The notes under the pieces are model-generated. The model was given only the letters and a program-made list of their open reading frames with translations. It was not told the DNA's origin and made no database searches. Shown piece by piece: positions 1 to 8,263 of a DNA stretch of 64,000 bases. The position numbers and the translations under genes are program-made. Each line of letters starts with the position of its first letter. Positions within the stretch are counted from its first letter, which is position 1. The stretch comes from Christiangramia gaetbulicola (GTDB taxonomy: Bacteria; Bacteroidota; Bacteroidia; Flavobacteriales; Flavobacteriaceae). Where the stretch lies: assembly GCF_003054225.1 (NCBI RefSeq), contig NZ_QBKQ01000004.1:62001-126000 (forward strand), read 5' to 3'.

Positions 1-1
1 G

Positions 2-1060
2 GCAGTACTCATTATTGCATGTCCCTGCGCTATTGCTCTGGCTGCGCCTTTTACTTTGGGGAACATGCTACGCATATTTGGTAAAAATCAACTTTATCTT
101 AAGGATACGAATATTATAGAGCAGACCGCTAATATAGATACAGTGGTTTTCGATAAGACGGGAACCATTACCGCGAATGACAAAAGCAGGATCGAATATG
201 AAGGCCTGGAATTGACCGAAGAAGAAAAAAGCCTTCTGGGAGGTAGTCTCCGTGCTTCTAATCATCCATTGAGTAGGTCACTTTACAATATTCTCGATAA
301 GAACAATATTTCTACCCCTGAAGATTTTACCGAGCATACCGGCCTGGGATTGGAAACCAGTTACAGGGATCTTAATTTGAAGATAGGTTCTTCTACTTTT
401 ATGAATAGCTCTGAGATCCTGGTGCCGGAACGGCCTGCAGAGAAAAAGAACGAAAAAACTTCAGTGCATATAAGTTCCAATAATCAGTATAAAGGATGTT
501 TCAGCTTTCATAATTCTTACAGGGAAGGGCTTTCTGAATTATTCAAAGAACTTTCAACAGACAGGCAGTTGATCATACTTTCCGGAGATAATGATGGGGA
601 GCGAGAAAGATTAAGTCGCCTGGTGCCAGAAGGTACCAGGATGTATTTCGATCAAAAACCTGGAGATAAACTTCAGTTCATCAAAGAACTTCAAAAACAA
701 GGGAATAAGGTAATGATGGTTGGTGATGGCCTTAACGATGCTGGGGCCCTGGCGCAAAGCGATGTGGGTATCGTTATTTCTGAAGACATCAATGTGTTTT
801 CTCCTGCCTGTGATGGTATCCTGGATGCAAAACGATTCAGAGACCTGGGAAGCTTTTTCAAACTTTCAGAAAGATCTATCAAGGTGATAAAACTGAGCTT
901 CTTGCTGTCTCTTTGTTATAATCTAATTGGTCTGACATTTGCCGTTTCGGGAAATCTAATGCCGGTAGTAGCGGCGATCCTTATGCCCTTAAGTTCCATT
1001 AGCATCGTGATATTCACCACCCTGGCCACACAATTTCTTTCAAAAAAGCTGAAAAATTAA
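2..1060 (+). CDS. ccoI: cbb3 oxidase-associated heavy-metal P-type ATPase CcoI/FixI, 3' part (5' end outside window)
   Basis: C-terminal part of a P1B-type ATPase that moves copper for assembly of cbb3 cytochrome oxidase. The open frame runs to the window edge, and the first visible codons contain the metal-binding membrane motif CPC (bases 20-28). The phosphorylation motif DKTGT follows, then the hinge motif GDGLNDAGAL and a final pair of hydrophobic helices. The N-terminal metal-binding domain and first helices lie outside the window. It is followed at once by ccoS and the oxidase structural genes, which is the classic FixI/CcoI setting. A TTG at base 56 is not a plausible start because it falls after the CPC motif. 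Family assignment is firm; copper as the substrate is inferred from context. Confidence 0.93.
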   Translation, partial: AVLIIACPCAIALAAPFTLGNMLRIFGKNQLYLKDTNIIEQTANIDTVVFDKTGTITANDKSRIEYEGLELTEEEKSLLGGSLRASNHPLSRSLYNILDKNNISTPEDFTEHTGLGLETSYRDLNLKIGSSTFMNSSEILVPERPAEKKNEKTSVHISSNNQYKGCFSFHNSYREGLSELFKELSTDRQLIILSGDNDGERERLSRLVPEGTRMYFDQKPGDKLQFIKELQKQGNKVMMVGDGLNDAGALAQSDVGIVISEDINVFSPACDGILDAKRFRDLGSFFKLSERSIKVIKLSFLLSLCYNLIGLTFAVSGNLMPVVAAILMPLSSISIVIFTTLATQFLSKKLKN

Positions 1061-1137
1061 AACAAGGTCCTAAATCTGACAATGGTCATTTTTTACATGC
1101 GACCCTCAAAATACTTTTACACCCATAATCGAGCAAA

Positions 1138-1332
1138 ATGAATATTATTTACCTGTTACTGGCCATAAGTGTGATAGTCGCTATCATCTTCTTTATCGCC
1201 TTTATAGTTTCCGTGAAAAAGGGACAGTATGATGATGTTTATACGCCTTCGGTAAGGATGCTCTTCGATGATGAATTGGTGAAAACAGACCCAGAAAACA
1301 AACAACCTCTCAATAAAGTGAAATCTAACTAA
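1138..1332 (+). CDS. ccoS: cbb3-type cytochrome oxidase assembly protein CcoS
   Basis: 64-residue protein with one N-terminal membrane helix (about residues 3-26) followed by the short cytoplasmic segment KKGQYDD typical of CcoS. In other bacteria CcoS is needed for cofactor (heme/copper) insertion into the cbb3 oxidase. It lies between ccoI and ccoNO, with only 2 bases before the ccoNO start, so the two are almost certainly co-transcribed. The 77-bp gap from ccoI is short and AT-rich. Length matches the family. Confidence 0.92.
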   Translation: MNIIYLLLAISVIVAIIFFIAFIVSVKKGQYDDVYTPSVRMLFDDELVKTDPENKQPLNKVKSN

Positions 1333-1334
1333 TT

Positions 1335-3530
1335 ATGGAAGTACAGCAATTTTATTACGATAATAAGATCGTAAAGAAATTTATCATTGCCACTATGTTC
1401 TGGGGCATTATAGGTATGAGCGTGGGACTACTGCTCGCTTTTATGTTCATTTTCCCGGGGATTACCGAAGGTATCTCGTGGCTTAGCTTTGGTCGTCTTC
1501 GTCCTTTGCACACCAACGCCGTTATCTTCGCATTTGTAGGGAATGCTCTTTTTGCTGGTATCTATTATTCCACGCAGCGATTATTAAAGGCTCGTATGTG
1601 GAGCGATGCCCTGAGTAATATTAACTTCTGGGGCTGGCAGCTAATCATTGTAGGGGCTGCGATTACTTTACCGCTGGGCTTCACCTCTTCTAAAGAGTAT
1701 GCAGAATTAGAATGGCCTTTCGATATTGCCATTGCTATCATCTGGGTAGCTTTTGGAGCTAACCTTATCGGGACGATGATCAAGAGAAGACAGCGGCATC
1801 TGTATGTGGCGATCTGGTTCTACCTGGCCACATTCGTAACTGTTGCCGTACTTCATATTGTAAATAACGTCGAAATTCCTGTATCTGCATTTAAGAGTTA
1901 TTCATTTTACTCTGGAGTTCAGGATGCCCTGGTACAATGGTGGTATGGGCATAACGCGGTAGCATTCTTCTTAACCACACCATTCTTAGGGCTTATGTAC
2001 TATTTTGTACCGAAAGCGGCTAACCGTCCTGTTTACTCATACAGGCTTTCTATTATACACTTCTGGTCGCTCATTTTTATCTATATCTGGGCAGGACCAC
2101 ACCACTTATTATATACTTCATTACCAGACTGGGCGCAGAACCTTGGAGTTGCCTTTTCTGTAATGCTACTATTCCCCTCATGGGGAGGAATGATCAACGG
2201 GCTGCTTACACTTCGTGGTGCCTGGGATAAAGTAAGGGTAGATCCTGTGCTTAAATTCATGGTGGTTGCTATTACCGGTTATGGAATGGCAACTTTTGAA
2301 GGACCTATGCTTTCGCTTAAAAATGTGAATGCCATTGCGCACTTTAGTGACTGGATCATTGCTCACGTACATGTGGGAGCTCTTGCCTGGAATGGTTTTA
2401 TGACCTTTGGTATGGTCTACTGGCTGGTTCCAAGGCTGTTCAAAACTAAATTATGGTCTGTAAAATTGGCCAACACCCATTTCTGGATGGGAACCCTGGG
2501 GATCATCATCTATGCGTTGCCTATGTATGTCGCAGGATTCGTTCAGGCGTCTATGTGGAAACAATTTAATCCTGACGGAACTCTTACTTACGGAAACTTC
2601 CTGGAAACAGTATCAGAGATCATCCCAATGTACTGGATGCGTGCCATAGGTGGTAGCCTTTATATTCTTGGTGCATTTGTAATGCTTTATAACATTGTAA
2701 GAACCGCTCGCCAGGGTAGCAGCGTCGAAGACGAATTAGCTGAAGCTGCTGCCTTGCAACCGGTGACTAGAAAAAGAACAGTTGGTGAAGCATACCATAG
2801 CTGGTTAGAAAGAAGACCGGTGAAACTTACCATTTTCGCTACTATTGCCATTTTAATTGGAGGGATGGTACAGATCATTCCGTCTTTAATTGTAGATGAA
2901 TATGTACCGGTTATTTCTAGTGTAAAACCATATACCCCGCTGGAACTGGAAGGTAGGGATATCTACATCAGGGAAGGTTGTGTTTCCTGTCACTCACAAA
3001 TGGTAAGGCCTTTTAGAAGTGAGGTGGAACGCTATGGCGAATATTCCAAAGCCGGAGAATACAGGTATGATTTCCCATTTCTTTGGGGAAGTAAACGAAC
3101 CGGTCCCGACTTACATCGCGTGGGCCAGAAATATTCAGACAACTGGCACTTGAACCATATGTATGATCCGCAGAGTACTTCCTCAGGTTCAATTATGCCT
3201 TCTTATCCCTGGATAGTTCAGGATGAATTAGATAAATCTGATATCGAAAATAAAATGAGGGTGATGCAAACCCTGGGTGTTCCTTATACCGATGAGGAAA
3301 TAGAAAATGCCCAGGCGTTAATGACGCAGCAGGGAACTCAGATCGAGAAGAACCTTTATAACGATCCCGATTTTGTTTCGAGTTATGAGGCAGATAAAAA
3401 ATATGCTGAAGAAAACGGACTCGAATTTACCGAAATGCGGGATCGTGAGATCGTAGCTCTTATCGCTTACCTGCAAAGACTGGGGACAGATATCAAGGCC
3501 GAAGATTTAAAACAAGTATCAACTAACTAA
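1335..3530 (+). CDS. ccoN: cbb3-type cytochrome c oxidase, fused subunits I and II (CcoN-CcoO)
   Basis: 731-residue fusion of the catalytic heme-copper subunit CcoN (about residues 1-485, about a dozen membrane helices) and the membrane-anchored cytochrome c subunit CcoO (helix near 496-518, then a periplasmic domain). CcoN metal-ligand regions are visible as WWYGHNAVAF, GPHHLLYT and HVHVGALAW. CcoO has one heme c site, CVSCH at residues 549-553, followed by the family motif SQMVRPFRSEVERYG. The enzyme reduces O2 to water with high affinity and pumps protons. In many proteobacteria ccoN and ccoO are separate; the fusion is a known arrangement in Bacteroidota. No frameshift or internal restart is seen at the junction. 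Confidence 0.97.
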   Translation: MEVQQFYYDNKIVKKFIIATMFWGIIGMSVGLLLAFMFIFPGITEGISWLSFGRLRPLHTNAVIFAFVGNALFAGIYYSTQRLLKARMWSDALSNINFWGWQLIIVGAAITLPLGFTSSKEYAELEWPFDIAIAIIWVAFGANLIGTMIKRRQRHLYVAIWFYLATFVTVAVLHIVNNVEIPVSAFKSYSFYSGVQDALVQWWYGHNAVAFFLTTPFLGLMYYFVPKAANRPVYSYRLSIIHFWSLIFIYIWAGPHHLLYTSLPDWAQNLGVAFSVMLLFPSWGGMINGLLTLRGAWDKVRVDPVLKFMVVAITGYGMATFEGPMLSLKNVNAIAHFSDWIIAHVHVGALAWNGFMTFGMVYWLVPRLFKTKLWSVKLANTHFWMGTLGIIIYALPMYVAGFVQASMWKQFNPDGTLTYGNFLETVSEIIPMYWMRAIGGSLYILGAFVMLYNIVRTARQGSSVEDELAEAAALQPVTRKRTVGEAYHSWLERRPVKLTIFATIAILIGGMVQIIPSLIVDEYVPVISSVKPYTPLELEGRDIYIREGCVSCHSQMVRPFRSEVERYGEYSKAGEYRYDFPFLWGSKRTGPDLHRVGQKYSDNWHLNHMYDPQSTSSGSIMPSYPWIVQDELDKSDIENKMRVMQTLGVPYTDEEIENAQALMTQQGTQIEKNLYNDPDFVSSYEADKKYAEENGLEFTEMRDREIVALIAYLQRLGTDIKAEDLKQVSTN

Positions 3531-3541
3531 AACCTGAGACC

Positions 3542-3745
3542 ATGCTGAAATTCGTAAAAGGTCCATTAGAAAGTATAGAAGGGGTAGAGATCTACCCCAT
3601 TATCTCCCTGCTGATATTTTTCATCTTTTTCACTGTCCTGTTCTTCTGGGTGTTTACCGCTAAGAAGGACTATATCAAAAAGGTGAGTGATATCCCGTTG
3701 GAACTCGATAATGATATTGAATTGGATCATAATCTAAAAAACTAG
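3542..3745 (+). CDS. ccoQ: cbb3 oxidase small subunit CcoQ-like
   Basis: 67-residue protein with a single membrane helix (about residues 18-40) ending in FWVFTAKKDYI, then an acidic tail rich in Asp/Glu. Size, topology and position between ccoNO and ccoP fit CcoQ, which stabilises the oxidase complex in proteobacteria. Sequence similarity across CcoQ proteins is weak, so the name rests mainly on position. It starts 11 bases after the ccoNO stop. Confidence 0.8.
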   Translation: MLKFVKGPLESIEGVEIYPIISLLIFFIFFTVLFFWVFTAKKDYIKKVSDIPLELDNDIELDHNLKN

Positions 3746-3837
3746 AAGGTCGGGAATAAGCCATTATCACTTTCGAATTAATCGAAATCGACCAGGCAAA
3801 TTACAACTGACCGAACACTAAAAATAAATATAAACAG

Positions 3838-4806
3838 ATGAAAAGATTATTTTCAGCATTAAGAATCGCGGGTCTCCTTGCTCTGGCCATTATCCTCGCT
3901 AATGCCACCCTGGAAACTGGAGATCAGAATATATTCGAAGCCTATCCTATAATTTGGCTCATTCTGGGAGTTGTGCTCCTAATTGGGATCTCAATAGAAG
4001 TCTCTGTAGCTGCGCTGGACAGAACCTTATATATGTCACTTAAGCCAGAAGCCAGGGCAGAGTATGATAAAGAATTAGCTTTAAAAGAGCAGAATCGATT
4101 CGCCTGGTTTAAAAATACCTATGAAAAATTACTGGATAAAAAGCCTTTAGAGAAAGAGGAAGAGATCATCCTGGATCACAATTATGATGGGATCAAAGAG
4201 CTTGATAATAATCTCCCGCCGTGGTGGCTTTATGGGTTCTATGCAACTATCATTTTCGCCGGAATCTACCTGGCCAGATATCACATCTTTGATGGATCTA
4301 CCCAGAAAGAAGAATATCTAATCGAGGTAGCTGAAGCCAAAGCGGCAGTAGAAGAATACAAAAAGAATGCGAAAGGCCTTATAGATGCCAATACCGTTGA
4401 ATTACTTACCGGGGAAGCTGATATCAATTCTGGTAAAGCGATTTTCTCCGGAAACTGTGCGGCCTGCCATAAAATAGACGGTGGTGGAGGTATTGGGCCT
4501 AATCTAACCGATTCTTACTGGATCCTTGGTGGAGGAATTAAAAATGTTTTCAATACAATTTCTGAAGGTGGCCGAGCCGGCAAAGGGATGGTGGCCTGGA
4601 AAACAGATCTTAATCCTGAGGAGATCGCCCAGGTGGCCAGTTATGTGCTTAGCCTGCATGGAACCACTCCTGCTGATGCTAAGGAACCCCAGGGAGAACT
4701 TTGGGTAGATCCTGATGCCCGGGTAGATGAGGTGGAGGTAGAAATGACAGATACCAGCTCGGTAGAGATCGAAATGGATTATAAAGCAGAAAATATCCTG
4801 GAATAG
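3838..4806 (+). CDS. ccoP: cbb3 oxidase cytochrome c subunit CcoP (single heme)
   Basis: 322-residue subunit that passes electrons into the oxidase. Two N-terminal hydrophobic helices (about residues 8-22 and 36-60) are followed by a charged loop, the CcoP-type segment NNLPPWWLYGFYATI with a third helix, and a periplasmic cytochrome c domain. Only one heme site is present, CAACH at residues 207-211, with a likely axial Met in GKGMVAWK. Proteobacterial CcoP carries two CXXCH sites; a second one is not found here. The C-terminal tail after the heme domain is unusually acidic (many D/E/V). It sits directly after ccoQ in the oxidase operon. Confidence 0.93.
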   Translation: MKRLFSALRIAGLLALAIILANATLETGDQNIFEAYPIIWLILGVVLLIGISIEVSVAALDRTLYMSLKPEARAEYDKELALKEQNRFAWFKNTYEKLLDKKPLEKEEEIILDHNYDGIKELDNNLPPWWLYGFYATIIFAGIYLARYHIFDGSTQKEEYLIEVAEAKAAVEEYKKNAKGLIDANTVELLTGEADINSGKAIFSGNCAACHKIDGGGGIGPNLTDSYWILGGGIKNVFNTISEGGRAGKGMVAWKTDLNPEEIAQVASYVLSLHGTTPADAKEPQGELWVDPDARVDEVEVEMTDTSSVEIEMDYKAENILE

Positions 4807-4890
4807 TTGAGAATAATTGAAGATTTATTTCAGCACTGCAAATGTCGGTTGCAGAATAATCAATAGAGGTTAATACGAAAAGATTCGATT

Positions 4891-6309
4891 TTGGAAAAGC
4901 AGGAGAATGAAAGATTCAGGGATAGTATTGGGACGGTAACTTCTGAAGGTAAACGTTCCTGGGTGTACCCTAAAAAACCCGATGGGATATTATATAAATA
5001 TCGCAAATGGATAAGTTATATCCTGCTGGCAATACTTTTTTCGGCTCCTTTCATTAAGATCAACGGGAACCAGTTCTTAATGTTCAATGTGCTGGAACGT
5101 AGGTTCCATATCTTCGGAAAGATCTTCTGGCCACAGGATTTCTACCTGTTCGTGTTAATGATGCTCATCGGTGTTGTATTTGTAGTTCTTTTTACCGTCG
5201 CTTTTGGAAGGATATTTTGTGGCTGGATATGTCCACAAACCATTTTTATGGAAATGGTCTTCCGCCGGATCGAATACTGGATAGAAGGTGACCGGGGGAA
5301 ACAGATAAGGCTGGATAAACAGCCCTGGAATGCCGAAAAGATCAGGAAAAAGGGACTTAAATGGTTCGTATTCTTTGTGATTTCCTTTTTGATCGCCAAC
5401 GTATTCCTGGCTTATCTAATAGGTAGCGACAGGTTGTTGCTATATATACAGGATGGTCCGCTAGCGCACTTTAGTACCCTTATTTCACTTTTGATCTTTA
5501 CTGGTGTATTCTATTTTGTTTTTGCCTGGTTCAGGGAGCAGGTGTGTATTATCGCCTGTCCTTATGGTAGGTTACAGGGAGTTCTGCTGGATACAAAGTC
5601 TATAGTTGTAGCCTATGATCATAAACGGGGAGAGAAAGAAAAGGGTAGAGCAAAATTCAGAAAAAATGAGGATCGCGAGGCTACAGGCAAGGGAGATTGT
5701 ATAGACTGTTTTCAGTGCGTACAGGTCTGTCCTACCGGTATAGACATTAGGAACGGGACCCAGCTGGAATGTGTGAATTGTACCGCCTGTATAGATGCCT
5801 GTAATAATATGATGGATGCGGTAGACCTTCCAAGAGGTCTAATAAGATATGCCAGTGAAGAAAATATTGAGAAGAAGACAAAATTCAGGTTCACGCCAAG
5901 GCTTAAAGGTTACGCCTCGGTACTTTTTATCCTGGTATCGGTGCTTACAGGAATGCTTTTTTTAAGAAGTGATATCGAAGCTAATATTTTGAGATTGCCC
6001 GGGCAGCTGTATGAACACAAGGATAATAACATGATCAGTAATGTTTATACCTATAAGCTCATTAATAAGACCTCTGTGGGGTACGAAGATGTTGAATTCA
6101 GGCTGATTTCTCATAATGGAACCATCAATACGGTAAAGGAACATATTAATGTGCCTCCAAACGGACTTGCTGAAGGAACCCTTTTTATAGAGATCAACAA
6201 GTCGGTTTTAAATGACGATAAGGATAAAGTGAAGATCGCGGTATATAGCGGTGACCGTTTAATTGAAACTACCGGAACTACTTTTTTAGGACCTAGAAGT
6301 TATAATTAG
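4891..6309 (+). CDS. ccoG: cbb3 oxidase accessory ferredoxin-type protein CcoG (FixG/RdxA)
   Basis: 472-residue membrane ferredoxin. It has several membrane helices, the CPYGRLQGVL segment and two 4Fe-4S cysteine clusters: CIDCFQCVQVCP (first Cys at residue 270) and CVNCTACIDAC (first Cys at residue 294). A C-terminal Ig-like periplasmic domain follows the last helix. CcoG has been linked to Cu(II) reduction for oxidase assembly. The start is TTG at 4891: an in-frame stop lies at 4864-4866 and there is no ATG between it and the conserved N-terminus. It lies 84 bases after ccoP and probably belongs to the same operon. Confidence 0.94.
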   Translation: MEKQENERFRDSIGTVTSEGKRSWVYPKKPDGILYKYRKWISYILLAILFSAPFIKINGNQFLMFNVLERRFHIFGKIFWPQDFYLFVLMMLIGVVFVVLFTVAFGRIFCGWICPQTIFMEMVFRRIEYWIEGDRGKQIRLDKQPWNAEKIRKKGLKWFVFFVISFLIANVFLAYLIGSDRLLLYIQDGPLAHFSTLISLLIFTGVFYFVFAWFREQVCIIACPYGRLQGVLLDTKSIVVAYDHKRGEKEKGRAKFRKNEDREATGKGDCIDCFQCVQVCPTGIDIRNGTQLECVNCTACIDACNNMMDAVDLPRGLIRYASEENIEKKTKFRFTPRLKGYASVLFILVSVLTGMLFLRSDIEANILRLPGQLYEHKDNNMISNVYTYKLINKTSVGYEDVEFRLISHNGTINTVKEHINVPPNGLAEGTLFIEINKSVLNDDKDKVKIAVYSGDRLIETTGTTFLGPRSYN

Positions 6310-6367
6310 AGGTTAGTATTTAGTAGTTAGAATTGAGTATTGAGAAATTAAGGGTTTAAGTCTGCCT

Positions 6368-6381
6368 GAGCGCAGTCGAAG
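6368..6381. repeat. 14-bp repeat GAGCGCAGTCGAAG, copy 1
   Basis: Exact match to a second copy at 6581-6594 in the same gap. The flanks differ, so this is a short dispersed word and not a long duplication. Confidence 0.6.
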
Positions 6382-6580
6382 TCCAGTACTGAAGTTAGAA
6401 GCTGGAGGTTAGATTTTTTGAATATGAGAAATAAATGTTCAGTAAGAATTCTAAAACTAGTGTCTCAGCGAAGGAGTGTATAGACTTAAGCAATCTCATG
6501 ATTTAAAACTCCATAAAAGAGATTGCTTCGCTGCATTACATTCCGCTCGCAAAGGCTTTGATAAAACGAATTGTTAGCCG

Positions 6581-6594
6581 GAGCGCAGTCGAAG
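6581..6594. repeat. 14-bp repeat GAGCGCAGTCGAAG, copy 2
   Basis: Second exact copy, in direct orientation and 213 bp downstream of the first, 53 bp before the ccoH start. Confidence 0.6.
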
Positions 6595-6646
6595 GCTTTA
6601 ATAAGCAAAATTGGAAATAGTTTAAAAAGAACTAAAAACAGAAATT

Positions 6647-7096
6647 ATGAAGATCAATTGGGGAACAGGTTTGGTAATAGGGATGCTCGCTTTCATTTCT
6701 TTTATCATGTATTTCGTGGTAACCATGATGAGCAGCAAGGAATTTGATCATGACCTCGTAGTGGAGGATTATTATAAGGCAGAATTGCATTATCAGCAGG
6801 ATATAGACGCAGAGCGCAATGCCCTGGGGATGGGTGAAAAGATCACTCTTGAAAATAACAAAACCGGGATCATTATTCATTTTCCTGAAGAATTGGACCT
6901 GGAAGTTTTGGATGGACAGGTGAATTTTTACAGGCCTTCCAACAAACTACTGGACTTTAGTATACCATTTTCAGAGATCGACTCTAAAACGTTTGCTGTT
7001 CCTTCAGAAAAACTGGTAGGAGGCAGATGGAACGTAAGTGTGAACTGGAAACAAGACGGAAAGGAATTCCTTTTCAAAAAAGAGATCAACCACTAG
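6647..7096 (+). CDS. ccoH: FixH/CcoH family cbb3 oxidase assembly protein
   Basis: 149-residue protein with an N-terminal membrane anchor (about residues 7-28) followed by the conserved FixH segment EFDHDLVVEDYYKAELHYQQDID and a small beta-rich periplasmic domain ending in a Trp-containing strand. FixH proteins help assemble the cbb3 oxidase together with the CcoI copper pump. The stop codon is directly followed by the ATG of the next gene, so the two are co-transcribed. It is separated from ccoG by a repeat-containing gap. Confidence 0.9.
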   Translation: MKINWGTGLVIGMLAFISFIMYFVVTMMSSKEFDHDLVVEDYYKAELHYQQDIDAERNALGMGEKITLENNKTGIIIHFPEELDLEVLDGQVNFYRPSNKLLDFSIPFSEIDSKTFAVPSEKLVGGRWNVSVNWKQDGKEFLFKKEINH

Positions 7097-7819
7097 ATGT
7101 TACTATCGGCGCTCATATTCGGACTTTTAGGAAGTTTCCATTGCATTGGGATGTGCGGGCCTATAGCTTTTTTATTACCGCTGGATAGGGAGCTTAAAAG
7201 TAAAAGACTCTTGCAGATCCTTTTGTATCACGCGGGAAGGATCTTTTCTTATGCCATAATTGGCCTGGCTTTCGGTTTGGTGGGAAAGGGGCTTTCCCTT
7301 TTCGGCTTGCAGCAGCAACTATCCATCATCACCGGAGTGATCATGCTTATTCTGGTCCTGATCCCAAACTCCAAGAATTCCCTGAATTTTTCCAGTTCAG
7401 GTTTTAGAATGATCGGCAAATTAAAGAACAGCCTGGGCCAGGAACTTAGAAAAAAACGTCCCGATACGTTCTTTACCGTGGGATTCTTAAACGGATTTCT
7501 GCCCTGTGGCCTGGTTTACATGGCGGTTTTTGGGGCAATGGCTGCAGGGAATGCTTTTGAAGGCAGTTTGTATATGATGCTTTTTGGCCTGGGAACCATT
7601 CCTTTAATGACCAGCGCCATCTGGATAGGAAATTTTATATCGGTAAATACCCGAAAATATATTCGCAAAGCGATCCCGGTTTTTGTAGGTGTAATTGCCA
7701 TCATGTTCATATTAAGGGGGATGGGCCTCGGTATCCCATATCTGTCTCCAAAGCAACAAACCGAGAAGGTTTCTTCAGAATTCGAATGTCATAATCCAGT
7801 ACTAATATCAAAATCCTAA
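7097..7819 (+). CDS. SafE/TauE-like (DsbD-like) membrane protein of cbb3 clusters
   Basis: 240-residue integral membrane protein with about six helices. The first helix contains FHCIGMCGP, a cysteine-rich motif typical of the sulfite exporter TauE/SafE-like (UreH/DsbD_2) family found beside cbb3 oxidase genes. A second conserved spot, FLPCGLVYMAVFGAM, opens the second three-helix half, so the protein is an internal repeat of three helices. The paired cysteines and the position after ccoH suggest a part in copper or thiol handling during oxidase maturation; that is an inference, and sulfite export is not supported by context. It abuts ccoH with no gap. Confidence 0.85.
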   Translation: MLLSALIFGLLGSFHCIGMCGPIAFLLPLDRELKSKRLLQILLYHAGRIFSYAIIGLAFGLVGKGLSLFGLQQQLSIITGVIMLILVLIPNSKNSLNFSSSGFRMIGKLKNSLGQELRKKRPDTFFTVGFLNGFLPCGLVYMAVFGAMAAGNAFEGSLYMMLFGLGTIPLMTSAIWIGNFISVNTRKYIRKAIPVFVGVIAIMFILRGMGLGIPYLSPKQQTEKVSSEFECHNPVLISKS

Positions 7820-7822
7820 AAC

Positions 7823-7960
7823 ATGCTTTCTCAACTCTTTATTCCTCTTGTAAACTGGACGCTAGGTACGATAATCATAATCGTATTCGGAGTGGTCTGC
7901 CTGGCTTTAATGCTTATTGTAAATAAAATGGTGAATAGTGACCGAAAAAAAGACAATTGA
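7823..7960 (+). CDS. 45-residue single-helix membrane protein at the end of the cco cluster
   Basis: Small ORF with an ATG 3 bases after the preceding stop codon. It encodes 45 residues: a short N-terminus (MLSQLFIPLVNW), one strongly hydrophobic helix (about residues 14-34) and a basic, hydrophilic end (SDRKKDN). The tight spacing, the clean N-out/C-in helix with positive charges on the C-terminal side, and a terminator about 110 bp downstream all favour a real gene ending the cco transcript. I do not recognise a named family. It may be an accessory subunit of the oxidase, like other one-helix respiratory subunits, or unrelated. Confidence 0.65.
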   Translation: MLSQLFIPLVNWTLGTIIIIVFGVVCLALMLIVNKMVNSDRKKDN

Positions 7961-8263
7961 AATTTATGGGGGTTTTCCCGTATTTTTCGTCACGTTTTAA
8001 AAACGTATAGGATTTAAAAAAGAAGCTTCGTAAATTTATATGTTGTTATTCGGTAACACGATAACACGAAGGCTAACTTAGATATGCGTTGGTATATTTT
8101 GGTTAGCCTTTTTTAATATTCGGTCACGAATTCTGTCTGAAAATTCCTTCTTCATTTTGTTAATATCATTTTGATAAATCAGCTCTAAAATTCTATCAAA
8201 CAGATCTTTGTGAAACTCTTATTTCCTAAATTATCAATGTTTTCATAGTTTAAAATTTGAGAT
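7961..8263. other. 303-bp non-coding gap between the cco cluster and the hybrid regulator
   Basis: Contains a 15-nt palindrome at 7992-8006 (ACGTTTTAAAAACGT), a tandem 8-bp repeat TAACACGA at 8054-8061 and 8062-8069, and a terminator hairpin at 8069-8114. The AT-rich remainder (8115-8263) should hold the promoter of the regulator gene, but I see no convincing -33/-7 pair. Confidence 0.6.
8069..8114 (+). terminator. Rho-independent terminator after the cco cluster
   Basis: A 9-bp perfect stem (8069-8077 with 8102-8110, AAGGCTAAC/GTTAGCCTT) with a 24-nt loop, running into a T-tract at 8109-8114. The loop is long, but the pairing is exact and the position suits the end of the cco transcript. 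Confidence 0.6.

Larger units (their letters stand above)
6310..6646. other. 337-bp non-coding gap inside the cco cluster, with dispersed-repeat fragments
   Basis: This stretch separates ccoG from ccoH and holds no credible ORF. It contains TTAG-rich imperfect repeats (around 6309-6335 and 6392-6413) and two copies of a 14-bp word at 6368-6381 and 6581-6594. A 10-bp inverted repeat pairs 6488-6497 with 6519-6528. It looks like degenerate intergenic repeat sequence rather than a promoter region with clear boxes, although a promoter for ccoH could be hidden in it. Confidence 0.6.

Noticed and set aside
56-58. TTG at base 56 as start of the metal ATPase
   Set aside because: It lies after the CPC transport motif, so the gene must begin before the window.
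4526-4708. 60-residue frame inside ccoP
   Set aside because: Overlaps the cytochrome domain in another frame and has no homology or start signal.
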